Of a stretch of 64,000 bases of DNA, positions 18,124 through 26,223 are shown one piece after another. The position numbers were made by a program, and so were the translations under genes. Each line of letters opens with the position of its first letter. The stretch's first letter is position 1. Origin of the DNA: Prochloron sp965198675 (lineage in GTDB: Bacteria; Cyanobacteriota; Cyanobacteriia; Cyanobacteriales; Prochloraceae); NCBI GenBank assembly GCA_965198675.1, contig OZ240666.1:3410001-3474000 (forward strand), in the 5' to 3' direction. Below the pieces are notes generated by a model. The model saw nothing but the letters and a program-made list of their open reading frames with translations, searched no databases and had not been told where the DNA came from.

Positions 18124-19893
18124 GTGCAAAGCACTAAGGTAGCCCCAATCGAATACCGCAGCATAGAGGATTTAAAACTTCACCTTGCAGTATTCCTGCG
18201 GGGTAGAAAGATAAGTCTGAAGGCTGACGATGTCTGGAAAGATTTGCCGTGGAAGCGATTCCGGGGTCAGGTCTTTCGATTACAGAGGAGTATCTTCAAA
18301 GCGCTTGCATACAATCAGAAAGTTAAGGTCAAACTCTTACAACGGCTTCTATTGAGAAGTCGTGCAGCTCAAGCTTTGGCCGTCAAACAAGTAACACAGC
18401 TGAATCAAGGGAAGAAGACCCCCGGAGTTGATGGAAAAACTGCACTCTCTACACGAGAGCGTCTGGTGTTGTGTCAGAGGCTAAATAAGCACTGGTACCA
18501 CTGGAGACACCAACAACTAAGAAGGGTAAACATCCCCAAGCCTAACGGCAAAACACGAGGATTAGGCATACCAACAATAGCAGACAGAGCATGGCAAGCG
18601 CTGCTTAAATTAGCAGCAGAGCCAGCTTACGAAGCTATAGCCGGGGAAAGAAGCTACGGCTTCAGACCCGGTCGCTGTACTGCGGACGCACAGAAGCTAA
18701 TATTTGACAACCTAAAAAGCAAGGCTAAGGGTAAGGATAAGCTGGTTCTGGAGACGGATATCAGTAAATGCTTCGACGAGATTGACCACAAAGTCATACT
18801 CAAAGGCGTTATCTTACCAACTGAAGCCAAACTAGGTTTGAAAATTGCGGTTAAAGCTGGTGTCCGTGGTGAATACCCCTCTAGTGTGAAGGGCACGCCG
18901 CAAGGTGGAGTGATATCCCCATTACTGGCAAATATAGCCCTAGATGGATTCGAGAACCTAGGGTCAGACCAAATTACGAGAACCCAAAAATACCACAAAG
19001 GTAAAAAGAATGGGTTTACAAAATCTGAAAGTATAAGGGGTATACGTTACGCGGATGACGCGGTCTTTATCTGTAAATCAAAAGCTGATACCAAAAAGCT
19101 GAGGCGAGATATAGACGAATTTCTCAAGTCCAGAGGGCTAAGAATAAACGAAGATAAGACTGAGATGAGGAGAGCTACGGATGGATTTGACTTTCTGGGA
19201 TGGCGTTTTCGCGTCAACTCACGAGGAACATTTAAATCCGCACCGAGCCAAAAGAATTATGCGGAAATAAAGGCCAAAGTTAAAGCAACCTGGAAGAACA
19301 AAGAGTTGAGCACAGAAGCTCGGCTAAAGAAAATAGGAACACAGGTCCGTGGCTGGAGGAATTACCATAAATTCTGCGATATGTCAAAACACGCTCTATG
19401 GTCACTGCGCCAATGGTTATGGCGCAAACTAAGGGCAGATAAACGCAGGCAAGACCAAAAGGAGGCCGAAAAAGCGCGTCGTCAAGCCATTGAAGGTAAG
19501 AAGGCGAAGAAGGGAGCAGCAAAGCGCCAGCTCACGAAAGAGCAGGTGGATAAAGCATTTCCTAAAGTTTCCTGGGAAGTGAATAGTCACGTAATGGTCA
19601 AAGGTAGTGCCTCACCCTTCAATGGGAATATAGCCTATTGGGTTGGTCGGAACTCTGAACTTTATGAGGGACCAACCGCTAAAGCTATTAAGCGACAGAA
19701 AGGGAAATGTACGCATTGCAACCGATTGTTCATGGAGATAGATGGTCCGGTGGAGTTGCACCACAAAGACGGGGACCACAACAACTGGGATATGAAAAAT
19801 CTAGTTGCTCTTCATAGGGAATGTCACCAAGCTCAGACGATTCATCGGAAGAGAATTAAAGACGGACTCGTAAAGCGCGCCGTAAAGGCATAG
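18124..19893 (+). CDS. Group II intron reverse transcriptase/maturase with HNH domain
   Basis: 589 residues from a GTG start. The fingers/palm contain GVDGKTALSTRERLVLCQRL, RGLGIPTIADRAWQALLKLA, GFRPGRCTADAQKLIFDNL, the D-strand VLETDISKCFDEIDH, GTPQGGVISPLLANIALDGF and the catalytic YADD at 309-312. The thumb/maturase domain X follows (DFLGWRFR to about 460). The C-terminus has an HNH endonuclease with C529-x-x-C532, ELHHKDGDHNNWD and ALHRECHQ. The protein splices the intron RNA, nicks target DNA and reverse transcribes the intron. HNH-bearing members of this type are common in cyanobacteria and plastids. No frameshift or missing motif is seen, so it is probably active. Confidence 0.94.
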   Translation: MQSTKVAPIEYRSIEDLKLHLAVFLRGRKISLKADDVWKDLPWKRFRGQVFRLQRSIFKALAYNQKVKVKLLQRLLLRSRAAQALAVKQVTQLNQGKKTPGVDGKTALSTRERLVLCQRLNKHWYHWRHQQLRRVNIPKPNGKTRGLGIPTIADRAWQALLKLAAEPAYEAIAGERSYGFRPGRCTADAQKLIFDNLKSKAKGKDKLVLETDISKCFDEIDHKVILKGVILPTEAKLGLKIAVKAGVRGEYPSSVKGTPQGGVISPLLANIALDGFENLGSDQITRTQKYHKGKKNGFTKSESIRGIRYADDAVFICKSKADTKKLRRDIDEFLKSRGLRINEDKTEMRRATDGFDFLGWRFRVNSRGTFKSAPSQKNYAEIKAKVKATWKNKELSTEARLKKIGTQVRGWRNYHKFCDMSKHALWSLRQWLWRKLRADKRRQDQKEAEKARRQAIEGKKAKKGAAKRQLTKEQVDKAFPKVSWEVNSHVMVKGSASPFNGNIAYWVGRNSELYEGPTAKAIKRQKGKCTHCNRLFMEIDGPVELHHKDGDHNNWDMKNLVALHRECHQAQTIHRKRIKDGLVKRAVKA

Positions 19894-19901
19894 AGATACC
19901 T

Positions 19902-19935
19902 GAGCTGTATGAGGTGAAAGTCTCACGTACAGTTC
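19902..19935 (+). ncRNA. Group II intron domain V
   Basis: A 34-nt hairpin beginning GAGCTGTATGAGGTGAAAGT, with GAAA tetraloop and ACGTACAGTTC closing strand, matches the highly conserved catalytic domain V of bacterial group II introns. It forms the splicing active site. Domain VI, expected to carry the branch-point adenosine, follows at about 19940-19975. Confidence 0.88.
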
Positions 19936-19977
19936 GTAGGAGAGGGGCGAGGTGGTAACACCTCCCTCGACTCTAAT

Positions 19978-20504
19978 AATAAAACTTTACATTTATTCCT
20001 CTAGGACTCGTATGACAGGCGATCGCTGTCTATGTACAATATAATCCATAAAGGGGGAAGAGGGAATTAAGGGCGATCCAGGGGCGACCACTCCTTCGAC
20101 CCCGAACTTAGCGAAAATGTCTTGGGCTACGCTCAAACCGTGGGATTCTTAAGTCGTCCAAATTTGGACTCTCAAAGGCGCAGTCAAAGCACCCAGTAGG
20201 GGCACGGCAAGGCGGTGCCCCTACTCCACTGAGATTGAATCTCAATTTGGTGCTTACTTTTCTGATTTTAGACTAACAGAAAATTGTTTTTTTGTCAAAC
20301 CTTGACGGCGGCTAAAGGTAAGCTCCTGGGCGGGAATCTGTAATCAGTTCTTTCACAATTTTGTCGGACAAGAAGGGAAAGTGGGCAAGGTCCAGAATTG
20401 CCTATTTTTTCGTTTTCTACCCCCTCTACTAAGTGGAGCAATAGCCCAAATATTTAAAATCTACCGATACATTTTAGCTAGTAAATACTTGCAAAAGCTA
20501 GTAA
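19978..20504. other. Gene-free stretch between intron and IS607-type element
   Basis: No open frame of note. It contains one GCGATCGC octamer (about 20020), a palindromic repeat GTAGGGGCACGGCAAGGCGG at 20196-20225 whose core recurs near 50424-50446, and AT-rich DNA that probably includes the right end of the transposon downstream (in minus-strand sense) of its tnpB. I cannot fix the element's end. Confidence 0.5.
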
Positions 20505-21419
20505 TCACCCCGCTAATGCAGTCTTGACAAAGTCAAGACAGGGGGTATCTCCCAACGCCTTGAGGAAAATCCCCAAGGCTCCATTAATATCCCGATCCAT
20601 CCAGGTGCCAGTAATTTTAGACCGGATTTTCTTCTTTCCACCTAGCTTCTGGTCTATCTCTCCAGTCCAATTCACTGTCTTACTGGTGTACTCTTCAGTT
20701 ACCAGCAGAACGGTCTTTCCACGTTCCCGTGCCTTGTGCAGAAGAAATTGCTGAAATTGGTAGTGGCACCATGTAAGCATTGCTCTGACAGTCTTGGAAC
20801 GGAGTTTTCGACCCGACCGTGAAGCCATTTGAGAAGTCTCAAAAGTGGGGAGCAGAATAACTTGGAAATTCTTGGTTAACCAGTTGGCAGCCTGATGGTG
20901 TATCTCCTTGACTAAATTTGAGATTCTATTTCTCATCCTCTCAGCAGCTTTTTTCAATCGCCTTTTTATGCCACCTTTTGTGAGGGCTATTTTTGAAACC
21001 AAACCATCAAGGTAAAAACATAGCCTGTGAATCCGGCCAAAGTCTTTATCTCCAAGCTTTCCAGCACATTCCGGGGAGTAGAAAGAAAGGAAAGTTCTCA
21101 CTCCTGGATCTAACGAACAGATATAGCCAGTTTGGTTCTCACTGGCAGATACCGAAACGACTGTGGAAACGCAGAGAAAGAAACGACCACGATGAAGAAT
21201 TAGTCTGGAATCTTTTATCACTCCAGGAAGTGGTTGAGAGAGCTTTAGTTCGCCCAGAATCGTGTGGTACACCCCCTTTGGACTGATAGCTGTAGAAGGA
21301 ATAAACACAGACTGGACTCTATCTCGGCGAGACCGAAACTTAACAAAAGATGGAGAACTGCTCTTAGTTTTCTTCTTTGCGTCTCGGACGGAGAAACAAG
21401 CGTCCCGTACCGATATTTT
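20505..21419 (-). pseudogene. tnpB: N-terminally truncated TnpB of an IS607-type element
   Basis: About 304 codons remain of a protein normally near 450. The frame follows the tnpA stop at 21420 directly and begins mid-protein (KISVRDACFSVRDAKKKTKS, then KFRSRRDRVQSVFIPSTAIS), so roughly the first third is deleted. The RuvC-like core is visible: CSLDPGVRTFLSFYSPE with the first Asp, LLPTFETSQM with the Glu, and MDRDINGALGIFLKALGDTP with the last Asp. The expected CxxC zinc knuckle before MDRD is not visible (VNWTGEIDQKLGGKKKIRSK has no cysteine). Full-length relatives are RNA-guided DNA nucleases; this fragment is probably dead. Confidence 0.82.
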
Positions 21420-21929
21420 CTAGATGAAGACGTGGAGAATGGAGAGTAGATCTTCCATAAGTTCGGATTCCGGGGACTGATTTTTATTGTTGAGAACCAC
21501 GACTTCGCCACCGGATTGCTCAACGATAAATTTGATGAGTTCAAATCCAAATCTGCAAAGTCTATCCCTGTGGGCAACCACAACTTGGAGCTTATGGCCT
21601 CGCAGACATCGTTCCAATATGGCTTTAAGTCCTTTTCTTTTGTAGTTGAGTCCTGAGCCAATATCTTTGATGATTTCTGCTCCTGGATATCGTTCTTGGA
21701 GATATTCAGCTTGTCTGTAGAGGTCTGGCTTTTGTTTTGAGCTAGAGACTCTACAGTACAAGAGTGTTTGCATTTCACGCCTTTCTCGACTGTATGAGTC
21801 AATATCGTAAAGTCTCTGTCTAGCCTCATTGCGAATAAATTTGATTTTTCCTTGACCTGCGTATTTTCTAAGAGTGGTGGCACAGATTCCCAACTCTTTG
21901 GAGGCGATTCTGCTCGGTACATAAGTCAT
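21420..21929 (-). CDS. tnpA: IS607-type serine recombinase TnpA, C-terminally clipped
   Basis: A 169-residue transposase. An N-terminal MerR-like helix-turn-helix (ASKELGICATTLRKYAGQGK) is followed by a resolvase-type catalytic domain: LLYCRVSSSKQKPDLYRQAE with the nucleophile Ser, then IKDIGSGLNYKRKGLKAILE and VVVAHRDRLCRFGFELI. The protein normally continues about 20-25 residues past DLLSI; here it stops after MEDLLSILHVFI because a deletion fused it to the middle of tnpB. The catalytic residues survive, so activity cannot be ruled out. Such transposases move IS607 elements with little target specificity. Confidence 0.85.
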   Translation of the reverse strand: MTYVPSRIASKELGICATTLRKYAGQGKIKFIRNEARQRLYDIDSYSRERREMQTLLYCRVSSSKQKPDLYRQAEYLQERYPGAEIIKDIGSGLNYKRKGLKAILERCLRGHKLQVVVAHRDRLCRFGFELIKFIVEQSGGEVVVLNNKNQSPESELMEDLLSILHVFI

Positions 21930-22584
21930 CGCGGTGCATTTTAGACTATTTTATAATCCATTATAACAAATCCGCCACTGTGTGTCAACCCCTACGGACG
22001 TTGGTGGGCAATAAGCAATTTACTCTCTTGCTAGGGTACCAAACGTTTTCCCAATTGCCCACCCTACAAACTCTTCCCCGAACCCCGATTGCGAAGCAAA
22101 GCGCAAGCAAAGCGCAAGCAACCGCCTTGAGCGGCGCTCTAACTCGCTTCTCTGACTGCTATAACTAATAATCCAGAAACTTAAATCATGCTCCAGATAC
22201 CTAAAAGACTTACAATCAAAAGGATGCAGGCTGTTTTTCATCCTTGTTTTTGGGGGCGCGACCCAGGCTTTGCCGGGCTCCGCTTTGCGGGTCGCCTTGG
22301 GGAGCCACTAATAATAAGGTATGCAATGTTACTTGTTGGTGGGCAATGCCCACCCTACGGACTGGCGGTTTGCCGAAAAAGCGGGGTTCCATCAAGGAGA
22401 ATATTTAGTTTATCGCCGCAAATCCTCTAAAAGAGCTTAGAATATTGCAGTGAAACTTCGAGCCTATAGGTATTTCAGCGATTGCTGCGCGAAAATAACC
22501 GATTGTTGGTTCGCCTCCGGTGCTCTGGTAATGAGAGCTGAAGAGGAAAAATAAGGCAAATACCCCAAAAAAGAGAAGCACAAG
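21930..22584. other. Repeat-filled region upstream of HU
   Basis: No credible gene in 655 bp. It holds the left flank of the IS607-type element, a GCGAAGCAAAGCGCAAGCAAAGCGC-type repeat near 22090-22135 (relatives at about 28155-28203, 29702-29747 and inside the Uma2 gene at 32367), a GGTGGGCAATGCCCACCCTAC palindrome near 22339, and the leader of the HU gene with AAGAGAAGCACAAG just before the ATG. Confidence 0.55.
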
Positions 22585-22884
22585 ATGAATAAAGGCCAAT
22601 TAGTAGATCAAGTCGCTGAGAAAGCAACTGTGACCAAAAAACAAGCAGACGCAGTTATTACTGCTGCCATTGAAACCATCATGGCAGCGGTTTCAGCAGG
22701 AAATAAAGTGACTTTGGTGGGTTTCGGCTCCTTTGAGTCTCGGGACCGTAAGGCTCGGGAAGGTCGCAATCCCAAGACTGGAGAAAAGATGGAAATCCCA
22801 GCCACTAAAGTCCCTGCTTTTTCTGCTGGGAAGCTCTTTAAAGAGATGGTTGCTCCTAAGATGGTTGCTCCTGAGGACGAATAA
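22585..22884 (+). CDS. HU-family DNA-binding protein
   Basis: 99 residues: MNKGQLVDQVAEKATVTKKQ at the start and the signature VTLVGFGSFESRDRKAREGR followed by NPKTGE and IPATKVPAFSAGKLFKE. These are the helix pair and DNA-clamping beta arm of the HU/IHF nucleoid protein. The arm and its proline position are intact. A short extra C-terminal tail (MVAPKMVAPEDE) carries a small tandem repeat. Stand-alone gene, 27 bp before the next start. Confidence 0.95.
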   Translation: MNKGQLVDQVAEKATVTKKQADAVITAAIETIMAAVSAGNKVTLVGFGSFESRDRKAREGRNPKTGEKMEIPATKVPAFSAGKLFKEMVAPKMVAPEDE

Positions 22885-22911
22885 TATCCCCCGTGCGTAG
22901 CGTCGGGCAGC

Positions 22912-23955
22912 TTGAAGAGACCAGTTCACGGAGGAAATTTAGCCTGGGCAGCAAGGGTCGCCAGCTGTCCACCGGAACTGATTGTGGATTTTTCTGCCAG
23001 TATCAACCCCTTGGGACCGCCCTCGAAGGTGATGGCGGCAATTATTGGGTCGATGGAAGTACTCCGGTCTTATCCGGACCCCCATTACTCCGGGCTGCGT
23101 TCTGCTCTGGGGCAGTTCCACCAGCTCTCCCCAGAGTGGATTTTGCCAGGGAATGGCTCGGCAGAACTCTTAACTTGGGCCAGTAGGGAATTAGCTGAGT
23201 GTTCTCAGACTTATTTGTTAACCCCGGCTTTTGGGGACTACTGGCGTGCCCTGGCAGCAAATGGAGCTTCTATTCAACCCTGTCCTGCACAGGTCGGGAT
23301 AAATTGCCAGAAGGTATTGCCCAAATCGGGACTGCTGTTAAATAATCCTCATAATCCCACGGGGAAACTGCTACCGGTGGGGGAGATTGAACCCTATTTA
23401 AAGCAATTTGCTCTCTCTGTGGTAGACGAGGCATTTATGGACTTTTTACCCCCGAGGGTCGAGCAAAGTTTAATTCCCTTAGTGCAGGATTATCCCCATC
23501 TGGTCATTCTCCGTTCTCTGACTAAGTTTTATAGCCTTCCCGGACTGCGTCTGGGTTACGCCATCGCCCACCCAGATCGACTGGCTCGCTGGCAAAAATG
23601 GCGGGATCCCTGGCCTGTTAATGCTCTGGCAGCTGCTGCTGGGGAAGCTGCTATCGCCGATGGCCAGTTTCAGGAGCAAACCTGGAATTGGTTGCCCCCC
23701 ACCAGGGAAAAACTATTTTATGGTTTGAAGTCCTTGCCTGGTTTATTTCCTTTACTTAGTTATGCTAACTTTATCTTAGTGAAGACAGAATGTTCCGCTT
23801 CTGAATTGCAAGCAAAACTACTACAGCAACACCGCATTTTAATCCGCGATTGTCTTAGCTTTCCGGAATTGGGGGATAGCTATTTTCGCGTGGCGGTTCT
23901 TTCTGGGGAGGATAATCAGCGCCTTCTCAATGCTCTTAAAATTATATTAACATAA
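22912..23955 (+). CDS. cobD: CobD-like threonine-phosphate decarboxylase / HisC-type aminotransferase
   Basis: 347 residues from a TTG start (MKRPVHGGNLAWAARV). It is a fold-type I PLP enzyme: FSASINPLGPPSKVMAAI is typical of CobD, NNPHNPTGKLLP and VVDEAFMDFLP contact the cofactor, and the PLP lysine is K205 in SLTKFYSLPGLRLGYAIA. CobD makes (R)-1-amino-2-propanol phosphate for cobalamin side-chain assembly; the closely related HisC uses histidinol phosphate. The HGGN N-terminus and SASINP favour CobD. No other cobalamin gene is nearby. The stop is 4 bp before the flavoprotein gene. Confidence 0.75.
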   Translation: MKRPVHGGNLAWAARVASCPPELIVDFSASINPLGPPSKVMAAIIGSMEVLRSYPDPHYSGLRSALGQFHQLSPEWILPGNGSAELLTWASRELAECSQTYLLTPAFGDYWRALAANGASIQPCPAQVGINCQKVLPKSGLLLNNPHNPTGKLLPVGEIEPYLKQFALSVVDEAFMDFLPPRVEQSLIPLVQDYPHLVILRSLTKFYSLPGLRLGYAIAHPDRLARWQKWRDPWPVNALAAAAGEAAIADGQFQEQTWNWLPPTREKLFYGLKSLPGLFPLLSYANFILVKTECSASELQAKLLQQHRILIRDCLSFPELGDSYFRVAVLSGEDNQRLLNALKIILT

Positions 23956-23959
23956 TGGT

Positions 23960-25333
23960 ATGACAGTAGAGTACGACTTAATCGTCATAGGAGCAAGTCC
24001 AGAAGGAATTTATGCCGCTCTGACGGCCACCTCTTTCAATGGGCGGGTGGCTTTAGTAGAGCAGCCTTACGTGGAAAATCCCCACCTTGGTAACCGCATT
24101 CTCGGCAACTTTGCTCATTTAGACCACCCTGAGGAGGTAAAACACCGCAGGTCACTAATCCTATCTACCATAGCCGAAGAATATTCCCCAGCAATTTTAG
24201 CTGACAGGGGAGTAGATGTAATTCCCGAAAAGGGGGAGTTTTGCTCACAGCCGAATCTAACTTTCATCACCAAACACAGACGACTAAGAGCCAGAGCTTA
24301 TCTTATTGCTACCGGTTCCGTACCGAGAATCCCTCATGGTTTGGGACTAGAGGAGGTTGGCTATCTCACTCCCCTTTCTCTTTGGGATAATTTGAGCTAC
24401 TTACCTCAGAATTTGGTTGTTCTGGGGGGATCTCCCAGCGCTTTGGAACTGGCTCAAAGTTTGGCACGGACGGGGAGGAATGTCACTCTGGTAGTACACC
24501 ATAACCGCATTTTACCCCAAGAAGACCCTGAATTCTCTCTTTTAATTCAGTGCTCTATAGAAGCAGACGGAATCAATATTATTACGGGAGCACCACTGAC
24601 TCAGGTCAAAGAAATTGAAGGGAAAAAGTGGGTGCAAGTGGGGAACAGAGCCATAGAATCGGAGGAAATAGTTATTGCTGGGGTGCGACGAGCCAATGTT
24701 GAGGGGTTAAATTTAGAAGGGGTGGGGGTAGGGGCACGGGGGTCAGGTTGTATTTTGATTAATGAGAAATTGCAAACTACTAACCCCATGATTTATGCTT
24801 GTGGGGACGTTGTGGGGGGCTATGCTCTGTCTCACCTTGCTTGTTATGAAGCGGAGATTGCGGTGAAAAATGCTTTATTTTTGCCTTTCTTTAAGGTAGA
24901 CTATAATAGTATTCCCTGGGCAATTTTTACTGTGCCCCAAGTGGCGCGGGTGGGAATGACAGCAGCTCAAGCAATATGCTACTATGGGGAGGAAGTGGAG
25001 GTGGTGCGAGAGTATTTCAAACATATTCCCTATGCTCAGGTGTTGGGAGAGACCACTGGGTTTTGTCAATTTGTCATTCGTGACGGAGGGGAAATTTTGG
25101 GTGCTTATATTGTGGGGGCAGAAGCTGCTGAATTAATCGGGGCGATCGCTCTAGCCATGAGGCATAAGATTAAGTTGGATCAACTTGGATCTTTTCCCTA
25201 TCTTACCTTATCTCAGATAATACCACAAACCAGGTCTAAGGTTTGGCAGGGCGATCCCCAACGGAAACAACCTGTTTTTTGGCCAAACTGTTGGGAAAAT
25301 TTATTTATTTGGCGACGAAATTGGACAAAATAA
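23960..25333 (+). CDS. Disulfide-reductase-fold flavoprotein lacking the redox CxxxxC
   Basis: 457 residues with the architecture of the dihydrolipoamide dehydrogenase/mercuric reductase family: N-terminal FAD site (DLIVIGASPEGIYAALTA), second Rossmann motif (NLVVLGGSPSALELAQSLAR), FAD motif MIYACGDVVGGYALSHLA and a C-terminal interface domain (IPWAIFTVPQVARVGMTAAQ). Where the family has the GGTCxxxxC active disulfide, this protein reads ENPHLGNRILGNFAHLDH with no cysteine, and the C-terminal His-Glu dyad region reads FPYLTLSQ. It therefore cannot do classical dithiol chemistry. It may be an NAD(P)H oxidoreductase using another acceptor. Substrate unknown. Its end overlaps the start of tmk. 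Confidence 0.8.
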   Translation: MTVEYDLIVIGASPEGIYAALTATSFNGRVALVEQPYVENPHLGNRILGNFAHLDHPEEVKHRRSLILSTIAEEYSPAILADRGVDVIPEKGEFCSQPNLTFITKHRRLRARAYLIATGSVPRIPHGLGLEEVGYLTPLSLWDNLSYLPQNLVVLGGSPSALELAQSLARTGRNVTLVVHHNRILPQEDPEFSLLIQCSIEADGINIITGAPLTQVKEIEGKKWVQVGNRAIESEEIVIAGVRRANVEGLNLEGVGVGARGSGCILINEKLQTTNPMIYACGDVVGGYALSHLACYEAEIAVKNALFLPFFKVDYNSIPWAIFTVPQVARVGMTAAQAICYYGEEVEVVREYFKHIPYAQVLGETTGFCQFVIRDGGEILGAYIVGAEAAELIGAIALAMRHKIKLDQLGSFPYLTLSQIIPQTRSKVWQGDPQRKQPVFWPNCWENLFIWRRNWTK

Positions 25334-25941
25334 AGTTTATCGTTTTTGAAGGGATTGACGGTGCGGGAAAAACTACCCAAGCTAATATGTTGAGAGATTA
25401 TTTTACCTCTCTAGGAGAACAAGCAGTACTCAGTCCGGAACCTTCTAGTGGTCCGGTGGGTAATTTAATTCGCTCCACTCTCAAAAATCGAGTTATCTTT
25501 AATAGGGATAGCCAAAAGTTTAACGAGCAAATGGCTTATTTATTTGCAGCTGACCGTTATGACCATTTGTATAATGAAATTGATGGAGTTTTTAAATTAA
25601 TTGCCGATGGTTTTTATGTTCTTATCACTAGATACTACTTTTCTTCTTTAGCTTATAATGGTCATAAACCAGGTGTATTTGAGTTAGTCAAGCAATTAAA
25701 TCAACGATTTCCCAATCCCGATCTGGTAATATATATTGATATACCCATTGAAGTATCTGATAAGCGATTGAGGAAACGTTCTCTGAAGGAAGTCTACGAA
25801 ACGGAATCTCAACTTTTAAGAGTGAGAAAAGCTTATCATCATATTTTTGAACAATACGAAGATTTGTTACTAACAGTAGATGGTAGGTCTGAAAAAGAAG
25901 TCATTCATAGGCAAATAATTGATTTTATTGAACAAGAATAA
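25321..25941 (+). CDS. tmk: Thymidylate kinase (dTMP kinase-like)
   Basis: About 207 residues. I place the start at TTG 25321 so that the protein begins LDKIKFIVFEGIDGAGKTTQ, the usual beginning of the family; this overlaps the upstream stop by 13 nt. The P-loop GIDGAGKTTQ, EPSSGPVGNLIRSTL and the LFAADRYDHL adenine/dTMP contact segment are present. The usual DR(Y/H) motif is altered: the sequence reads LITRYYFSSLAYNG, Thr in place of Asp. The lid region (KRSLKEVYETESQLLRVRKA) is of the archaeal-like type. The enzyme phosphorylates dTMP to dTDP. The altered motif leaves some doubt about the substrate. Confidence 0.75.
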   Translation: MDKIKFIVFEGIDGAGKTTQANMLRDYFTSLGEQAVLSPEPSSGPVGNLIRSTLKNRVIFNRDSQKFNEQMAYLFAADRYDHLYNEIDGVFKLIADGFYVLITRYYFSSLAYNGHKPGVFELVKQLNQRFPNPDLVIYIDIPIEVSDKRLRKRSLKEVYETESQLLRVRKAYHHIFEQYEDLLLTVDGRSEKEVIHRQIIDFIEQE

Positions 25942-25953
25942 ATCTAGAAAATA

Positions 25954-26223
25954 ATGGACACGGAAAAGTATTTGAATCACCCCAATTTTGGGTTACTCTT
26001 TCAAGTATGCCAGGTAGAAGAAAAGCAAGAATTATATACAACTCTTTATGCTCAAAGGTTATTCTTTCTAGTGAAAGTCGGGTCAGAAAGGCTCACCTTG
26101 GAACCCATCAATCGCTCAGATGCTAGGTTAATGGTGGAGGCTCGCTTACGCAAGTTGCGTCGCACCAGGTTATCTGAAGACTACCAACAGCTTGCTGCTA
26201 TTTATCAGCGTATATTCAAATGA
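25954..26223 (+). CDS. pipX: PII-interacting protein PipX
   Basis: 89 residues matching PipX, the small cyanobacterial coactivator of the nitrogen regulator NtcA that is sequestered by PII. It has the compact Tudor-like first half (YLNHPNFGLLFQVCQVEEKQ, ELYTTLYAQRLFFLVKV) and two C-terminal helices (RSDARLMVEARLRKLRRTRL, SEDYQQLAAIYQRIF). It overlaps yggS by 4 nt (ATGA), the conserved pipX-yggS coupling. Confidence 0.93.
   Translation: MDTEKYLNHPNFGLLFQVCQVEEKQELYTTLYAQRLFFLVKVGSERLTLEPINRSDARLMVEARLRKLRRTRLSEDYQQLAAIYQRIFK

Larger units (their letters stand above)
17349..19977 (+). mobile_element. Group II intron, apparently full length
   Basis: The 5' end is GTGCGGCTCGTTCCC at about 17349, fitting the GUGYG consensus (an overlapping GTGTG at 17347 is a less likely start). 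About 770 nt of structured RNA (domains I-III) precede the intron protein in domain IV. A canonical 34-nt domain V lies 8 nt after the protein stop and a domain VI-like hairpin ends near 19977 with an AAT. All parts needed for self-splicing and retrohoming are visible. The intron sits in intergenic DNA after pilQ rather than interrupting a recognisable gene. Exact ends are inferred from consensus and could be off by a few bases. Confidence 0.85.

Noticed and set aside
21245..21922. 225-codon minus-strand frame overlapping the recombinase
   Set aside because: It is an alternative frame of the serine recombinase gene, whose own frame carries the catalytic motifs.
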